Source of the DNA: Shewanella halotolerans
GTDB lineage: Bacteria; Pseudomonadota; Gammaproteobacteria; Enterobacterales; Shewanellaceae
Direction: 5' to 3'
DNA: 64,000 nucleotides
Assembly: GCF_019457535.1 (NCBI RefSeq)
Contig: NZ_CP080417.1
Location: 620,001-684,000, forward strand
Part shown: positions 52,756-60,935 of the stretch, in pieces
Position numbering within the stretch: the first letter of the stretch is position 1
How the letters are laid out: every line of letters starts with the position of its first letter
Made by a program: the position numbers and the translations under genes
The notes under the pieces: model-generated
What the model saw: the letters and a program-made list of their open reading frames with translations, nothing else
Databases searched by the model: none
What the model was told of the DNA's origin: nothing

Positions 52756-53643
52756 TTATTCGCTATCCAGATCCAACAGGTGTTGACGCTTCTCCAGCAG
52801 ATCCCGAATCAGCGGCGTGAGGATCAGCTCCATCGCCAGCGACATCTTGCCGCCGGGCACCACCAGGGTGTTGATGCGGGACATGAAGGAGCCATCGATC
52901 ATCTTCAGATAATAGGGGAAGTCGACGTTCTTGATGCCGCGAAAACGGATCACCACGAAGCTCTCATCCAGGCTGGGGATGGTCTTGGCGCTGAAGGGGT
53001 TAGAGGTGTCTACCGTAGGGACCCGTTGGAAGTTGATATGGGTGCGGGAGAACTGCGGCGTCATATGGTTAATATAGTCTTCCATGCTGCGCACGATAGA
53101 GCCCATCACCTTCTCGCGGCTGTGGCCTCTGTCCGAGGTATCGCGGATGATCTTCTGGATCCACTCCAGGTTAACTATGGGCACCATGCCGATCAGCAGG
53201 TCCACGTGCTGGGCCACGTCGCAGTCGTCGGTCACCACGCCGCCATGTAAGCCTTCGTAATAGAGCATATCCGTGTTTTCCGGCAGCGGTCGCCACTGGG
53301 TGAAGGTGCCAGGCATCTGGTTGAAAGGGACGGCCTCGTCGAAGGTGTGCAGGTAGGAGCGGGTCTCGCCCTGACCTGTGGCGCTATAGGCGCTAAAGCA
53401 CTGCTCCAGTTTGCCAAAATCGTTGGCCTCGGGACCAAAATAACTGATGTTGCGGTTCTCGTTCTGCGCCTGGCGGATCTTCAGTTCCATCTCGGGACGC
53501 GTGTAGTGGTGAAAGCTGTCGCCCTCGATCATCGCGGCATTGATCCCCAACTGACGGAAGATATGGCTAAATGCTGTCGTGGTCGTCGTGGTGCCCGCTC
53601 CAGAGGAGCCGGTTACGGCAATAATGGGGTGTTTAGCTGACAT
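52756..53643 (-). CDS. prkB: Phosphoribulokinase-family protein
   Basis: A 295-residue P-loop kinase of the phosphoribulokinase/uridine kinase family. Walker A is TGSSGAGTTTTTTAF at about residues 11-25. The region YYEGLHGGVVTDDCDVAQHVDLLIGMVPIVNLEW holds the Walker B and catalytic acids. Length and position near crp with yheU-yheT match E. coli PrkB. No RuBisCO is expected; the true substrate in such heterotrophs is not established. Confidence 0.92.
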   Translation of the reverse strand: MSAKHPIIAVTGSSGAGTTTTTTAFSHIFRQLGINAAMIEGDSFHHYTRPEMELKIRQAQNENRNISYFGPEANDFGKLEQCFSAYSATGQGETRSYLHTFDEAVPFNQMPGTFTQWRPLPENTDMLYYEGLHGGVVTDDCDVAQHVDLLIGMVPIVNLEWIQKIIRDTSDRGHSREKVMGSIVRSMEDYINHMTPQFSRTHINFQRVPTVDTSNPFSAKTIPSLDESFVVIRFRGIKNVDFPYYLKMIDGSFMSRINTLVVPGGKMSLAMELILTPLIRDLLEKRQHLLDLDSE

Positions 53644-53726
53644 TCTTTTACCTAAATAGCGCTAAGCTGATGCCCGATAACGGGCAATTGTGAACCAATA
53701 GTTATACGGCACGGATAACCTAAAGG

Positions 53727-53990
53727 TCAACAGGGCCCGTCATCTTGGATCTGTTGTGTCAGGGTATCTTGCCGGTGGCGAATGGCGATAGATTCATCCT
53801 CTTCGCTGTATTCGACCACAAGTTCGCTGAGGGCCAACGCCTGACGGCACTGTTTGATGGCGCGGGCCAAGGCCTCGCCATCCAGGCTGGCGAAGCTGCC
53901 ATCCTCGGTCTGGGTGAAGAGAAACTCCTTAATCAGATTATCCAGGGTCTCGCTCGGCAGTTGCAGCAGGGATTGATAAGGGACCAGCAT
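53727..53990 (-). CDS. yheU: YheU family protein (UPF0270)
   Basis: An 87-residue cytoplasmic protein beginning MLVPYQSLLQLPSETLDNLI, the YheU/UPF0270 signature. It is slightly longer than E. coli YheU (72). Function unknown. It begins two bases after the yheT stop, and prkB follows 83 bases later, the E. coli order yheT-yheU-prkB. Confidence 0.9.
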   Translation of the reverse strand: MLVPYQSLLQLPSETLDNLIKEFLFTQTEDGSFASLDGEALARAIKQCRQALALSELVVEYSEEDESIAIRHRQDTLTQQIQDDGPC

Positions 53991-53992
53991 GG

Positions 53993-54991
53993 TTAAGCCT
54001 CCAGCAGAAAATGGACGATGCGCTGCTCCAGATAATATCTGGGCTTGAGGGGATGACCGCCGTCGATAAAGCCGACGTGACCCCCCTGTTGGTGCAGCTC
54101 GTAGGTGACCTGGGGCGAGAGCGCCTCCTGAGTCGGGATCACCTCATCTGTCATGAAGGGATCGTCCTTGGCGTGGATCACCAGGGTCGGCTTAGCCACC
54201 TGACTCAGGTAGGGCAGACCGCTGGCGCGCCGATAATAGTCTTCGACGCCATTGAAGCCGTGCAGCGGCGCGGTGACTCTGTCGTCGAACAGATGAAAGG
54301 TGGTCAGACTCTCTACCTCGGCCTGGGTCACCGGCATCTGGGCGCTCAGATCTGGCAGGGCCAGCTTGTCGCGCACCTTCTGCTGTAGCTGCTTGATGAG
54401 ATAGCTCTGGTAGATCTTGGAGAAGCCGTGTCTGAGGCGTTTGGCGCAGGCGCCGAGCTGCAGCGGCGCCGAGATCACCACGGCGCGATCCACCAGGCTG
54501 TCACTGCCATGCTCGCCCATATATTTGGTCAGCACATTACCGCCCAGGCTGTAACCCACCGCCAGCAGAGGCGAGTCGGGATAGTCCCTTCGCAGCTGGC
54601 TGAGTGTGGTGTGCAGGTCCTGCGTATCGCCGCTGTGATAGCTGCGGGCGAGACGATTGGTCACGCCAGAACAGCTGCGATGATGATGCACCAAGGCGGC
54701 AACCTTGTGCTCGCCCAGCAGAGTGAGCAGACGTCTGGCATAGTGAGAGTCGGCGCTGCCCTCTAGTCCATGCACTAACACGACTATCGGTTCAATTTGT
54801 GTGGGCTCAGCCTGTGTGGGCCCAGCTTGTGTGGGTTTAGCCAGCCAGTCGAGATCGATAAAGTCGCCATCATCCAGTTCCAGGCGCTGGCGAGTGAGGG
54901 CTGGCTTGTTCACCTTAGTCAGCACAGGCAGGATAGTTTGCACATGGGGATTTCTTGCCCACCAGGGGGGCGTGAAGGTACGCTGGGTCAT
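53993..54991 (-). CDS. yheT: YheT-family alpha/beta-hydrolase
   Basis: A 332-residue hydrolase with the family N-terminus FTPPWWARNPHVQTILP. The oxyanion region is VLVHGLEGS, the nucleophile elbow GYSLGGNV (Ser), and the late acid and His in HAKDDPFM and GGHVGFIDGG. It has an insertion of three PTQ-containing pentapeptides after residue 55, encoded by a 15-bp tandem repeat. Substrate unknown. It is the first gene of yheT-yheU-(prkB). Confidence 0.9.
   Translation of the reverse strand: MTQRTFTPPWWARNPHVQTILPVLTKVNKPALTRQRLELDDGDFIDLDWLAKPTQAGPTQAEPTQIEPIVVLVHGLEGSADSHYARRLLTLLGEHKVAALVHHHRSCSGVTNRLARSYHSGDTQDLHTTLSQLRRDYPDSPLLAVGYSLGGNVLTKYMGEHGSDSLVDRAVVISAPLQLGACAKRLRHGFSKIYQSYLIKQLQQKVRDKLALPDLSAQMPVTQAEVESLTTFHLFDDRVTAPLHGFNGVEDYYRRASGLPYLSQVAKPTLVIHAKDDPFMTDEVIPTQEALSPQVTYELHQQGGHVGFIDGGHPLKPRYYLEQRIVHFLLEA
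54798..54842. repeat. 15-bp in-frame tandem repeat inside yheT
   Basis: Three units of TGTGTGGGCTCAGCC-like sequence (54798-54812, 54813-54827, 54828-54842) encode KPTQ/AGPTQ/AEPTQ on the minus strand. Copy number can change without shifting the frame. Confidence 0.85.
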
Positions 54992-55089
54992 AAATCGCTG
55001 TTGCCGAAAATTAAAACATATGTTTAATTGTTAGTTATCTAGCTAGTGTAACATAGATTCGAGTCGCTCCTTGTTGTCGAAGGAGAGTC

Positions 55090-55632
55090 ATGGAATATCG
55101 CTATTCACAGAGCGCAGGGAATAAGATGAATCGACGCACCTTTTTGACCACGGCCCTGGTGGGGACCGGCGCCCTGGCACTGGGAGTAAACCTGTATCAT
55201 CCGCCGCAGGTGAGGGTGAGTGCATCCCTGGATCAGTCCCATCGTCTGCTGTTTAGCCTGCTGGTGCCCGTGTTTCTAGACGGCGCCTTACCCCATACCC
55301 AGTCGCTGCGCGTGGCGGCGCAAAACCGCACCCTAGATGCCATAGTGGCGACCATGGATCTGCTACCCGAGGAATCTCGAGACGAGCTCGAGCAACTGCT
55401 GGAGCTGCTTGAGTCGCGCCTGGGACTGCTACTGCTTACCGGTAACATGACCCCCTTGCTGATGCGTCAGCCCCAGGAGCTGGCGGCCATGCTGGAGGCC
55501 TGGCGAACGAGTTTTCTCGACCTTATGGTCACCGCCTATCAAGGGCTGCGAGAGCTGGTGCTGGCAAGCTATTACAGCTGCCCCGAGCATTGGACACGAC
55601 TAAATTACGAGAAGCCACGGCTGTTTAATTGA
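55090..55632 (+). CDS. Tat-exported small subunit-like partner of a GMC dehydrogenase
   Basis: A 180-residue protein with a twin-arginine signal (NRRTFLTTALVGTGALALG, about residues 13-31). The rest is mostly helical and has no cofactor motif. Small Tat-signal proteins of this kind commonly precede a GMC oxidoreductase and act as its export/maturation partner, as in gluconate dehydrogenases. The ATG at 55090 has GAAGGAG; an internal ATG at 55126 would start at the Tat motif. The GMC gene follows after 135 bases. Confidence 0.72.
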   Translation: MEYRYSQSAGNKMNRRTFLTTALVGTGALALGVNLYHPPQVRVSASLDQSHRLLFSLLVPVFLDGALPHTQSLRVAAQNRTLDAIVATMDLLPEESRDELEQLLELLESRLGLLLLTGNMTPLLMRQPQELAAMLEAWRTSFLDLMVTAYQGLRELVLASYYSCPEHWTRLNYEKPRLFN

Positions 55633-55767
55633 GCGCTTAAATTGTTGAGAGCTTGAGAGCTTAAGTCCTAAGATCTTGAGTTAGTAAAAACTTGAGCCTA
55701 AGAGAAGCCGAGCGACTAGCCTCGGATAGATAAATACAGACCCCGATAACGGGGCAAAGGAGCGCCA

Positions 55768-57357
55768 TTGGCCATCGAAGATCCCATAGTGACCGGCCTT
55801 GCAAACGGCTGGAAACATATAGATGCCAGTCAACTGACCCAAGACCAAACCCTTGAGGCCGACGTGGTGATTGTCGGCAGCGGCGCCGGTGGTGGCGTGG
55901 CGGCCGAGATCATGACCGAGGCTGGGCTGTCTGTGATTATCGTCGAAGGTGGGCCACTGAAATCGTCCGAGAGCTTCAACATGGAAGAAAGGCGCGCCTA
56001 CCCCAACCTCTATCAGCAGGCCGCCTCGATGAAGACCAAGGACAAGGCGATCGGCATCTTTCAGGGACGCGCCGTCGGCGGCTCCACCACCATCAACTGG
56101 ACTACCTCGATTCGCACCCCGGAAAATGCCCTGGCGTTCTGGGCCGAGCATAAGTCGGTCGAAGGCCTCTCCAGGGAGGCGCTAACGCCCTGGTTCGAGA
56201 AGATGGAGCAGCGGCTGAGCATTACCGAGTGGCCCTTCGAGCCCAACCGCAACAACATGGCGATCAAGCAGGGTTGTGAGGCATTGGGCTGGGACTATAC
56301 CGTCATCAAACGCAACGTGGCCGGCTGCTGGAACACTGGCTACTGCGGCATGGGCTGCCCGGTCAACGCCAAGCAGTCTATGCTGGTCACCACGATACCT
56401 GCGGCGCTGGATCGCGGCGCGACTCTGGTGAGCCGCGCCAAGGTGAGCAAGATAGAACACCATAACGACAAGGTGTACGCCCTCAAGGCCCAGACGTTAA
56501 CCGAGTCACTGCGCCCCAGTGGTGTGCAGCTGATGTTAAAGGCCAAGCACTTTATCCTCAGCGCCGGTGCCATCCATACGCCGGCCCTGATGATGCGCTC
56601 CCGCCTGCCGGATCCGCAAAAGCTGCTGGGTAAGCGCACCTTCCTGCACCCGACCGTGCTCAGTGGCGCCCTGTTTAACGACGCCATCAATGGCCATAGC
56701 GGTGCGCCACAATCCATCTATTCGGATCAGTTTGTCTGGCAAGATGGCGCTGATGGCGAGCTGGGCTATAAGCTGGAGGTGCCGCCCATCCACCCCGTGT
56801 TAATTGCCTCGAAATCTCTGGGATATGGTCAGAGTCACGCCGAGCTGATGGCCCAGTTTAATCAGCTACAGGTGACAATTGCTCTGATGCGAGACGGCTA
56901 TCATGCGGACAGCCCGGGTGGCCAGGTGCAGCTGACAGACAAGGGCTATACCCTGGATTATCCACTGACCGACGCCTTCTGGCGAGCCGCCCGCCGCGCC
57001 TTTGCCAGCATGGCCGAGCTGCAGTTTGCCGCCGGGGCGCAGAAGGTGTTGCCCATGAGCGAGGGGATGCCCTTTCTGCCGAGCTGGCAGGCGGCCAAGG
57101 AGGCTATCGCCGATATGACCCTGGCCCCCTTCAAGACAGTGGTGGCGTCGGCCCATGTGATGGGCGGCTGCCCGCTGGGCGAAGATAAGCAGATGGCCAT
57201 GGTAGATAGCCGGGGGCGCAGCCATTATCTGGAAAATCTGTCGGTGATGGACGGCTCGCTGTTCCCCACCAGTCTCGGAGCTAATCCTCAGCTCTCCATC
57301 TACGGCATTACCGCCCGCAACGCCAGCCTGTTGGCCGAAGAGCTAGGTGGAGCATAA
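55768..57357 (+). CDS. GMC family FAD-dependent oxidoreductase
   Basis: A 529-residue flavoprotein. The FAD-binding motif VVIVGSGAGGGVAAEIM lies at about residues 31-47. The GMC signature RAVGGSTTINW is near 95, with GCWNTGYCGMGCPVNAKQS and a C-terminal HVMGGCPLGED...NLSVMDGSLFPTSLGANPQ. The likely catalytic His and Asn are in the last part. The substrate (sugar acid, alcohol or sterol) is open. The start is TTG at 55768, preceded by AAAGGAG. It has no signal of its own, so export with the Tat-signal partner is likely. Confidence 0.87.
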   Translation: MAIEDPIVTGLANGWKHIDASQLTQDQTLEADVVIVGSGAGGGVAAEIMTEAGLSVIIVEGGPLKSSESFNMEERRAYPNLYQQAASMKTKDKAIGIFQGRAVGGSTTINWTTSIRTPENALAFWAEHKSVEGLSREALTPWFEKMEQRLSITEWPFEPNRNNMAIKQGCEALGWDYTVIKRNVAGCWNTGYCGMGCPVNAKQSMLVTTIPAALDRGATLVSRAKVSKIEHHNDKVYALKAQTLTESLRPSGVQLMLKAKHFILSAGAIHTPALMMRSRLPDPQKLLGKRTFLHPTVLSGALFNDAINGHSGAPQSIYSDQFVWQDGADGELGYKLEVPPIHPVLIASKSLGYGQSHAELMAQFNQLQVTIALMRDGYHADSPGGQVQLTDKGYTLDYPLTDAFWRAARRAFASMAELQFAAGAQKVLPMSEGMPFLPSWQAAKEAIADMTLAPFKTVVASAHVMGGCPLGEDKQMAMVDSRGRSHYLENLSVMDGSLFPTSLGANPQLSIYGITARNASLLAEELGGA

Positions 57358-57424
57358 ATAGCTGGGCTCGTGCTTGGATTTGAAATTGAGATTTGGGCTT
57401 GGATTTGGATTTGGTTCTTAGGCC

Positions 57425-57874
57425 TTAGCGGATCAGCGTCTGTGCCAGCTGGTGGTACTTGTCTATCTCTATCTGAAACAGGCCGAGATAGCGGGGCAGA
57501 TTCGCCTGGCCCTGCTCATTGGGAAGCTGTCTTAGCTGGCGCAGTATCATCCCCTGGGATTTGCGCTCCAGCATGAGTTCCACCTCTAGCATCTGGCGAT
57601 ACTCGGCCTCGGCCAGGTTGTGTTTGCTCAGCTTTCTCAGCCTGCGGTAGGGCTTGAGCACCTTCTGCTCCCAGGCCTCGACCTGCTCGCTGAGCTGGCG
57701 CCAATCCTGGTCGCTCAGGTAGTAGTGCTGCTCGTCGAGCCACTGGGCCAGCAGCAGGAGATTGACGTTGAGCCCGTATTCATCTTGCAGCTTGAGGTAG
57801 AGCAACTGCCCCTTCTCGTAGAGGCTGTCGCAGGTCTGCCACAGGCTGGCGTCAAAATGATTTACATGGCTCAT
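57425..57874 (-). CDS. TIGR02444 family (DUF2390) protein
   Basis: A 149-residue helical, Leu/Gln-rich cytoplasmic protein. ASLWQTCDSLYEKGQLLYLKLQDEYGLNVNLLLLAQWL is typical of TIGR02444, whose function is unknown. It is 67 bases downstream of yheS on the same strand, so co-transcription is likely. The 67-base gap to the GMC gene contains repeated TTGGATTT. Confidence 0.8.
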   Translation of the reverse strand: MSHVNHFDASLWQTCDSLYEKGQLLYLKLQDEYGLNVNLLLLAQWLDEQHYYLSDQDWRQLSEQVEAWEQKVLKPYRRLRKLSKHNLAEAEYRQMLEVELMLERKSQGMILRQLRQLPNEQGQANLPRYLGLFQIEIDKYHQLAQTLIR

Positions 57875-57941
57875 ACTTCATCCTTGTATCGCTTAGGTTT
57901 TCCCTTTGGTAGTGGTCGAGCTAGAGGCTTAGCCAAGATGG

Positions 57942-59852
57942 TTAGCCCTGCAGCTTGGCCTCTTGCTCTATGGCCTCTATGTTCTCTTGCAACTCGAGCC
58001 ACTCCATCTCGCTCTCTTCAAGCTGTTGGGTATGCTGGGTCCGCTCGGCCAGGATCTGGGTGAGTTTGGCCTTGTTGTCGGCCTCATACAGGCTGGTGTC
58101 GGCCAGCAGGTTTTCCAGCTCGGCCAGCTTGTCGCTGCAATCTTGTTGGATCTTCTCAAGCTTGGCCTGCGCCTTCTTCAGCGGTGACAGTTTCTGTCTC
58201 AGCTCAGCTTCCAGTCGTTTCTGCAGCTTCTTGTCCTGGGCCGGTGTCGCATCATCCTGGGCGGAAGGCTTGTTAGCCTCCTTGGCGGCGTCCAGCAGCC
58301 ACTGATGATAGTCGTCCAGGTCGCCGTCGAAGCTCTTCACCTCTCCGCCATCCACCAGGTAGTAGTCGCTACAGCTCAGGCGCAGCAAGTGTCTATCGTG
58401 GGAGACTATGATCATGGCACCCTCGAAGGATTGCAGCGCCATGGTCAGGGCGTGACGCATCTCGAGATCCAGGTGGTTGGTGGGCTCATCGAGCAGCAAG
58501 AGGTTAGGGCGTTGCCACACCAGTAGCGCCAGCACCAGACGGGCCTTCTCACCGCCGGAGAAGGGACGTACCGGTGACAGGGCCATGTCGCCATTAAAGC
58601 CGTAGCCGCCGAGGAAGTCCCTCAGCTCCTGTTCCCTGTTGTTTGGGGCGAGTCGCGTCAGGTGCTGTAGCGGCGACTCATCCAGGCGCAGAAACTCCAG
58701 CTGATGCTGGGCGAAGTAACCGATATTGAGGCCGGGATTTGGCTCATACAGGCCACTCATGGGCTTGAGTTGTTCGGCCAGCAGCTTAATAAGCGTCGAT
58801 TTACCCGCGCCGTTACGACCAAGCAGGCCGATGCGGGCACCTGGCACCAGGTTCAGGTGCACATGGTTGAGGATCGCCTTGTCGCCATAGCCGACTGAGA
58901 CTTGCTCCATTTTCACCAACGGGTTGGGCAGGGCCTCGGGGGCGCGAAACGCCATGTAGAAGGGGCTGTCGGCCTTGGAGGGCAGCAGCTCTGTCATCCG
59001 CTCCAGCGCCTTGAGACGGCTCTGGGCCTGCTTGGCCTTGCTGGCCTTGTAGCGGAAGCGATCGACGAAAGATTGCATATGGGCGCGCTCTTTCTGTTGG
59101 CGCTCATAGGCTACCTGTTGCTGGGCCATGCGTTCGGCGCGGATGCGTTCGAAGGCGGTGTAGTTGCCCTTGTAGTAGTTGAGCTTATGGTGCTCGACAT
59201 GCACTATCTCGTCGACGATGGCGTCGATAAAGTCCCTGTCGTGGCTGATGAGGATCAGCGTGCCCTGATAGGCCTTGATCCAGCTCTCTAGCCAGTACAT
59301 GGTGTCCAAGTCGAGGTGGTTGGTGGGTTCGTCCAGTAGCAGGAGTTCGGAGCGGCACAGCAGCGCCTGGGCCAGGTTGAGACGCATGCGCCATCCCCCC
59401 GAGAAGCTCTTCACCGGATTTTGCTGCTCGGCCTCACTAAAGCCCAGACCTGCCAACAGGCTGGCGGCGCGGGCGCGGATGCTGTAGCCGCCAATGGCGT
59501 CTATCTTGCCGTGCAGCAGGGCGATCTGGTGACCGTTATCCTCCAGCTGTGCCTTGTGCAGCGCCTCTTCCAGCTCGCGGTATTCGCGGTCGCCGTCGAT
59601 CACATATTCCAGCGCGCTCACCTCCAGCGCCGGGGTCTCCTGGGCGACTGTGGCGATCTGCCAGCCCGTAGGCACGCTGATCTCACCCTTATCCAGGCTG
59701 AGGTGTCCCATGATCAACGCAAGCAGAGATGACTTGCCCGTGCCGTTGGCACCCACCAGGCCCACCTTGTGGCCGGGATAGACAGTCAGAGAGGCTTCAT
59801 CCAATAGGGTCTTGGAGCCGCGAATAAGTTGCGCTTGGGTAATGGTGATCAT
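57942..59852 (-). CDS. yheS: ABC-F ATPase YheS
   Basis: A 636-residue soluble protein with two ABC domains and no membrane segment. Walker A motifs are GANGTGKSS and GRNGAGKST, and the signature loops SFSGGWRMRLNLAQAL and PFSGGEKARLVLAL; both have LLLDEPTNHLDL Walker B parts. The arm linker between them and a coiled-coil tail (about 530-630) fit the YheS subgroup. ABC-F proteins act on ribosomes to relieve stalling. yheV is divergent. Confidence 0.94.
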   Translation of the reverse strand: MITITQAQLIRGSKTLLDEASLTVYPGHKVGLVGANGTGKSSLLALIMGHLSLDKGEISVPTGWQIATVAQETPALEVSALEYVIDGDREYRELEEALHKAQLEDNGHQIALLHGKIDAIGGYSIRARAASLLAGLGFSEAEQQNPVKSFSGGWRMRLNLAQALLCRSELLLLDEPTNHLDLDTMYWLESWIKAYQGTLILISHDRDFIDAIVDEIVHVEHHKLNYYKGNYTAFERIRAERMAQQQVAYERQQKERAHMQSFVDRFRYKASKAKQAQSRLKALERMTELLPSKADSPFYMAFRAPEALPNPLVKMEQVSVGYGDKAILNHVHLNLVPGARIGLLGRNGAGKSTLIKLLAEQLKPMSGLYEPNPGLNIGYFAQHQLEFLRLDESPLQHLTRLAPNNREQELRDFLGGYGFNGDMALSPVRPFSGGEKARLVLALLVWQRPNLLLLDEPTNHLDLEMRHALTMALQSFEGAMIIVSHDRHLLRLSCSDYYLVDGGEVKSFDGDLDDYHQWLLDAAKEANKPSAQDDATPAQDKKLQKRLEAELRQKLSPLKKAQAKLEKIQQDCSDKLAELENLLADTSLYEADNKAKLTQILAERTQHTQQLEESEMEWLELQENIEAIEQEAKLQG

Positions 59853-60026
59853 TGAGGTCGACTTGATGCATAGCTAAGGATTAATAGGCTTGGGATGATA
59901 GCCCAGTTGGGGGGCCGCTTGCCACTCTTTAGCCGGGACATTTTGAATCCGATAGGGTGTTTTGCCGCACCTTGTGGCAAAATGGCCCCATCGACAGAGT
60001 TTTTATCCCAACAGGTTGAGTCAAGC

Positions 60027-60227
60027 GTGAGTAGAGTCAGAGTCAAGAAGCGTTTCGTTGCCGGTGCCAAGTGCCCCAAGTGTCATGCCCAGGACAGCAT
60101 AGTGTTGTTTAAGGAGCAGGGTGTCGAGACGGTCGAGTGCGTCGAGTGCGATTACCGTGAGCAGCAGGCCGAGGCCGAGGTGGCCAAGCAGGCCACTGGC
60201 GCAGTGATCGGGGTGTTTAAGCCCTAA
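60027..60227 (+). CDS. yheV: YheV family zinc-ribbon protein
   Basis: A 66-residue protein, the same length as E. coli YheV. I start it at the GTG at 60027 (MSRVRVKKRFVAGAKCPKC); a longer frame from 59895 has an unrelated N-terminus and runs through the yheS promoter region. Two CxxC pairs, CPKC and CVEC, should bind zinc. Ends IGVFKP as in relatives. Function unknown. In E. coli yheV is near yheS with kefB/kefG between; here kefBG are absent. Confidence 0.88.
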   Translation: MSRVRVKKRFVAGAKCPKCHAQDSIVLFKEQGVETVECVECDYREQQAEAEVAKQATGAVIGVFKP

Positions 60228-60247
60228 CGCTATTTAGGCCTGAAAAG

Positions 60248-60292
60248 CCTAGTCGCGAAAAACTTAGTCGTGAAAAACTTAGTCTTGAAAAC
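60248..60292. repeat. 15-bp tandem repeat (three units) across a gene end
   Basis: CCTAGTCGCGAAAAA, CTTAGTCGTGAAAAA and CTTAGTCTTGAAAAC lie head to tail. The last unit contains the stop codon and the Gln-Asp codons of the minus-strand gene ending at 60279. Confidence 0.85.
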
Positions 60293-60590
60293 CCTGTTGT
60301 AGAAACAGGTGGCGCGTCTGATTGAAGCGCGCCTCGTCGGCGAGGATGAAGTCGATCGCTAGCTGGGCATTTTCCTGCCTGAACTTCTCCGTCTTGGCGA
60401 TCTCATATTCGTTCATCACTATGTTCATCGCCTCCACAGTCCATTCGCATTCCCCCCGGCCTATGCTGACCTCGTCGGGATCATAATGGGTCACCATCCA
60501 GTCCTGTAACTCTTCATTGTCTATCTTGCCCTGCTGCCAGGCGGTGAGCTGGTCGATGAGTTGCTGTTTGCTGATGTTGGCTTGGCTCAT
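60279..60590 (-). CDS. Small acidic protein of unknown function
   Basis: A 103-residue acidic, mostly helical cytoplasmic protein beginning MSQANISKQQLIDQLTAWQQG. Features are a WMVTHYDPDEVSIGRGE segment and the helix EAMNIVMNEYEIAKTEKFRQ. I do not recognise the family. The start has a usable ATG but a weak ribosome site. It is convergent with yheV. The gene ends inside the 15-bp repeat. Confidence 0.68.
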   Translation of the reverse strand: MSQANISKQQLIDQLTAWQQGKIDNEELQDWMVTHYDPDEVSIGRGECEWTVEAMNIVMNEYEIAKTEKFRQENAQLAIDFILADEARFNQTRHLFLQQGFQD

Positions 60591-60935
60591 AGTTTTAAAA
60601 GTTTGCTGTCATTGGTGGGGGATTCGTCGCGCAGATTATAATCATAAACTCAAGAAGATGCGACGGCGTAGAGTTATGTCGTAATGATTGATCAAGTTTA
60701 ATGCTCTTAATATTAATAAGAAAGAGCGCATAAGAGAATCGCGAGACAGTCTAGCTCTCTGTATAGCTGTCTGACCTAAGTGGGAATGATTACGTTATTC
60801 GGATATTAGGACGAGTTAATAAGTGAGGTGCCTCGTTTTGACACACCTCACCGAAATCTAGATATTTATATGTTGAAAAACAGCCGATTATTAACTTGAA
60901 CGGCCACTTTTTATGTCTTTATCTACTCTCTAAGG
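60591..60935. other. Non-coding junction between core genes and the AT-rich surface-protein gene
   Basis: About 345 bases with no supportable gene. The base composition becomes AT-rich from about 60650 onward and stays so to the window end. No tRNA, attachment repeat or terminator with a clear stem is seen. Confidence 0.5.
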
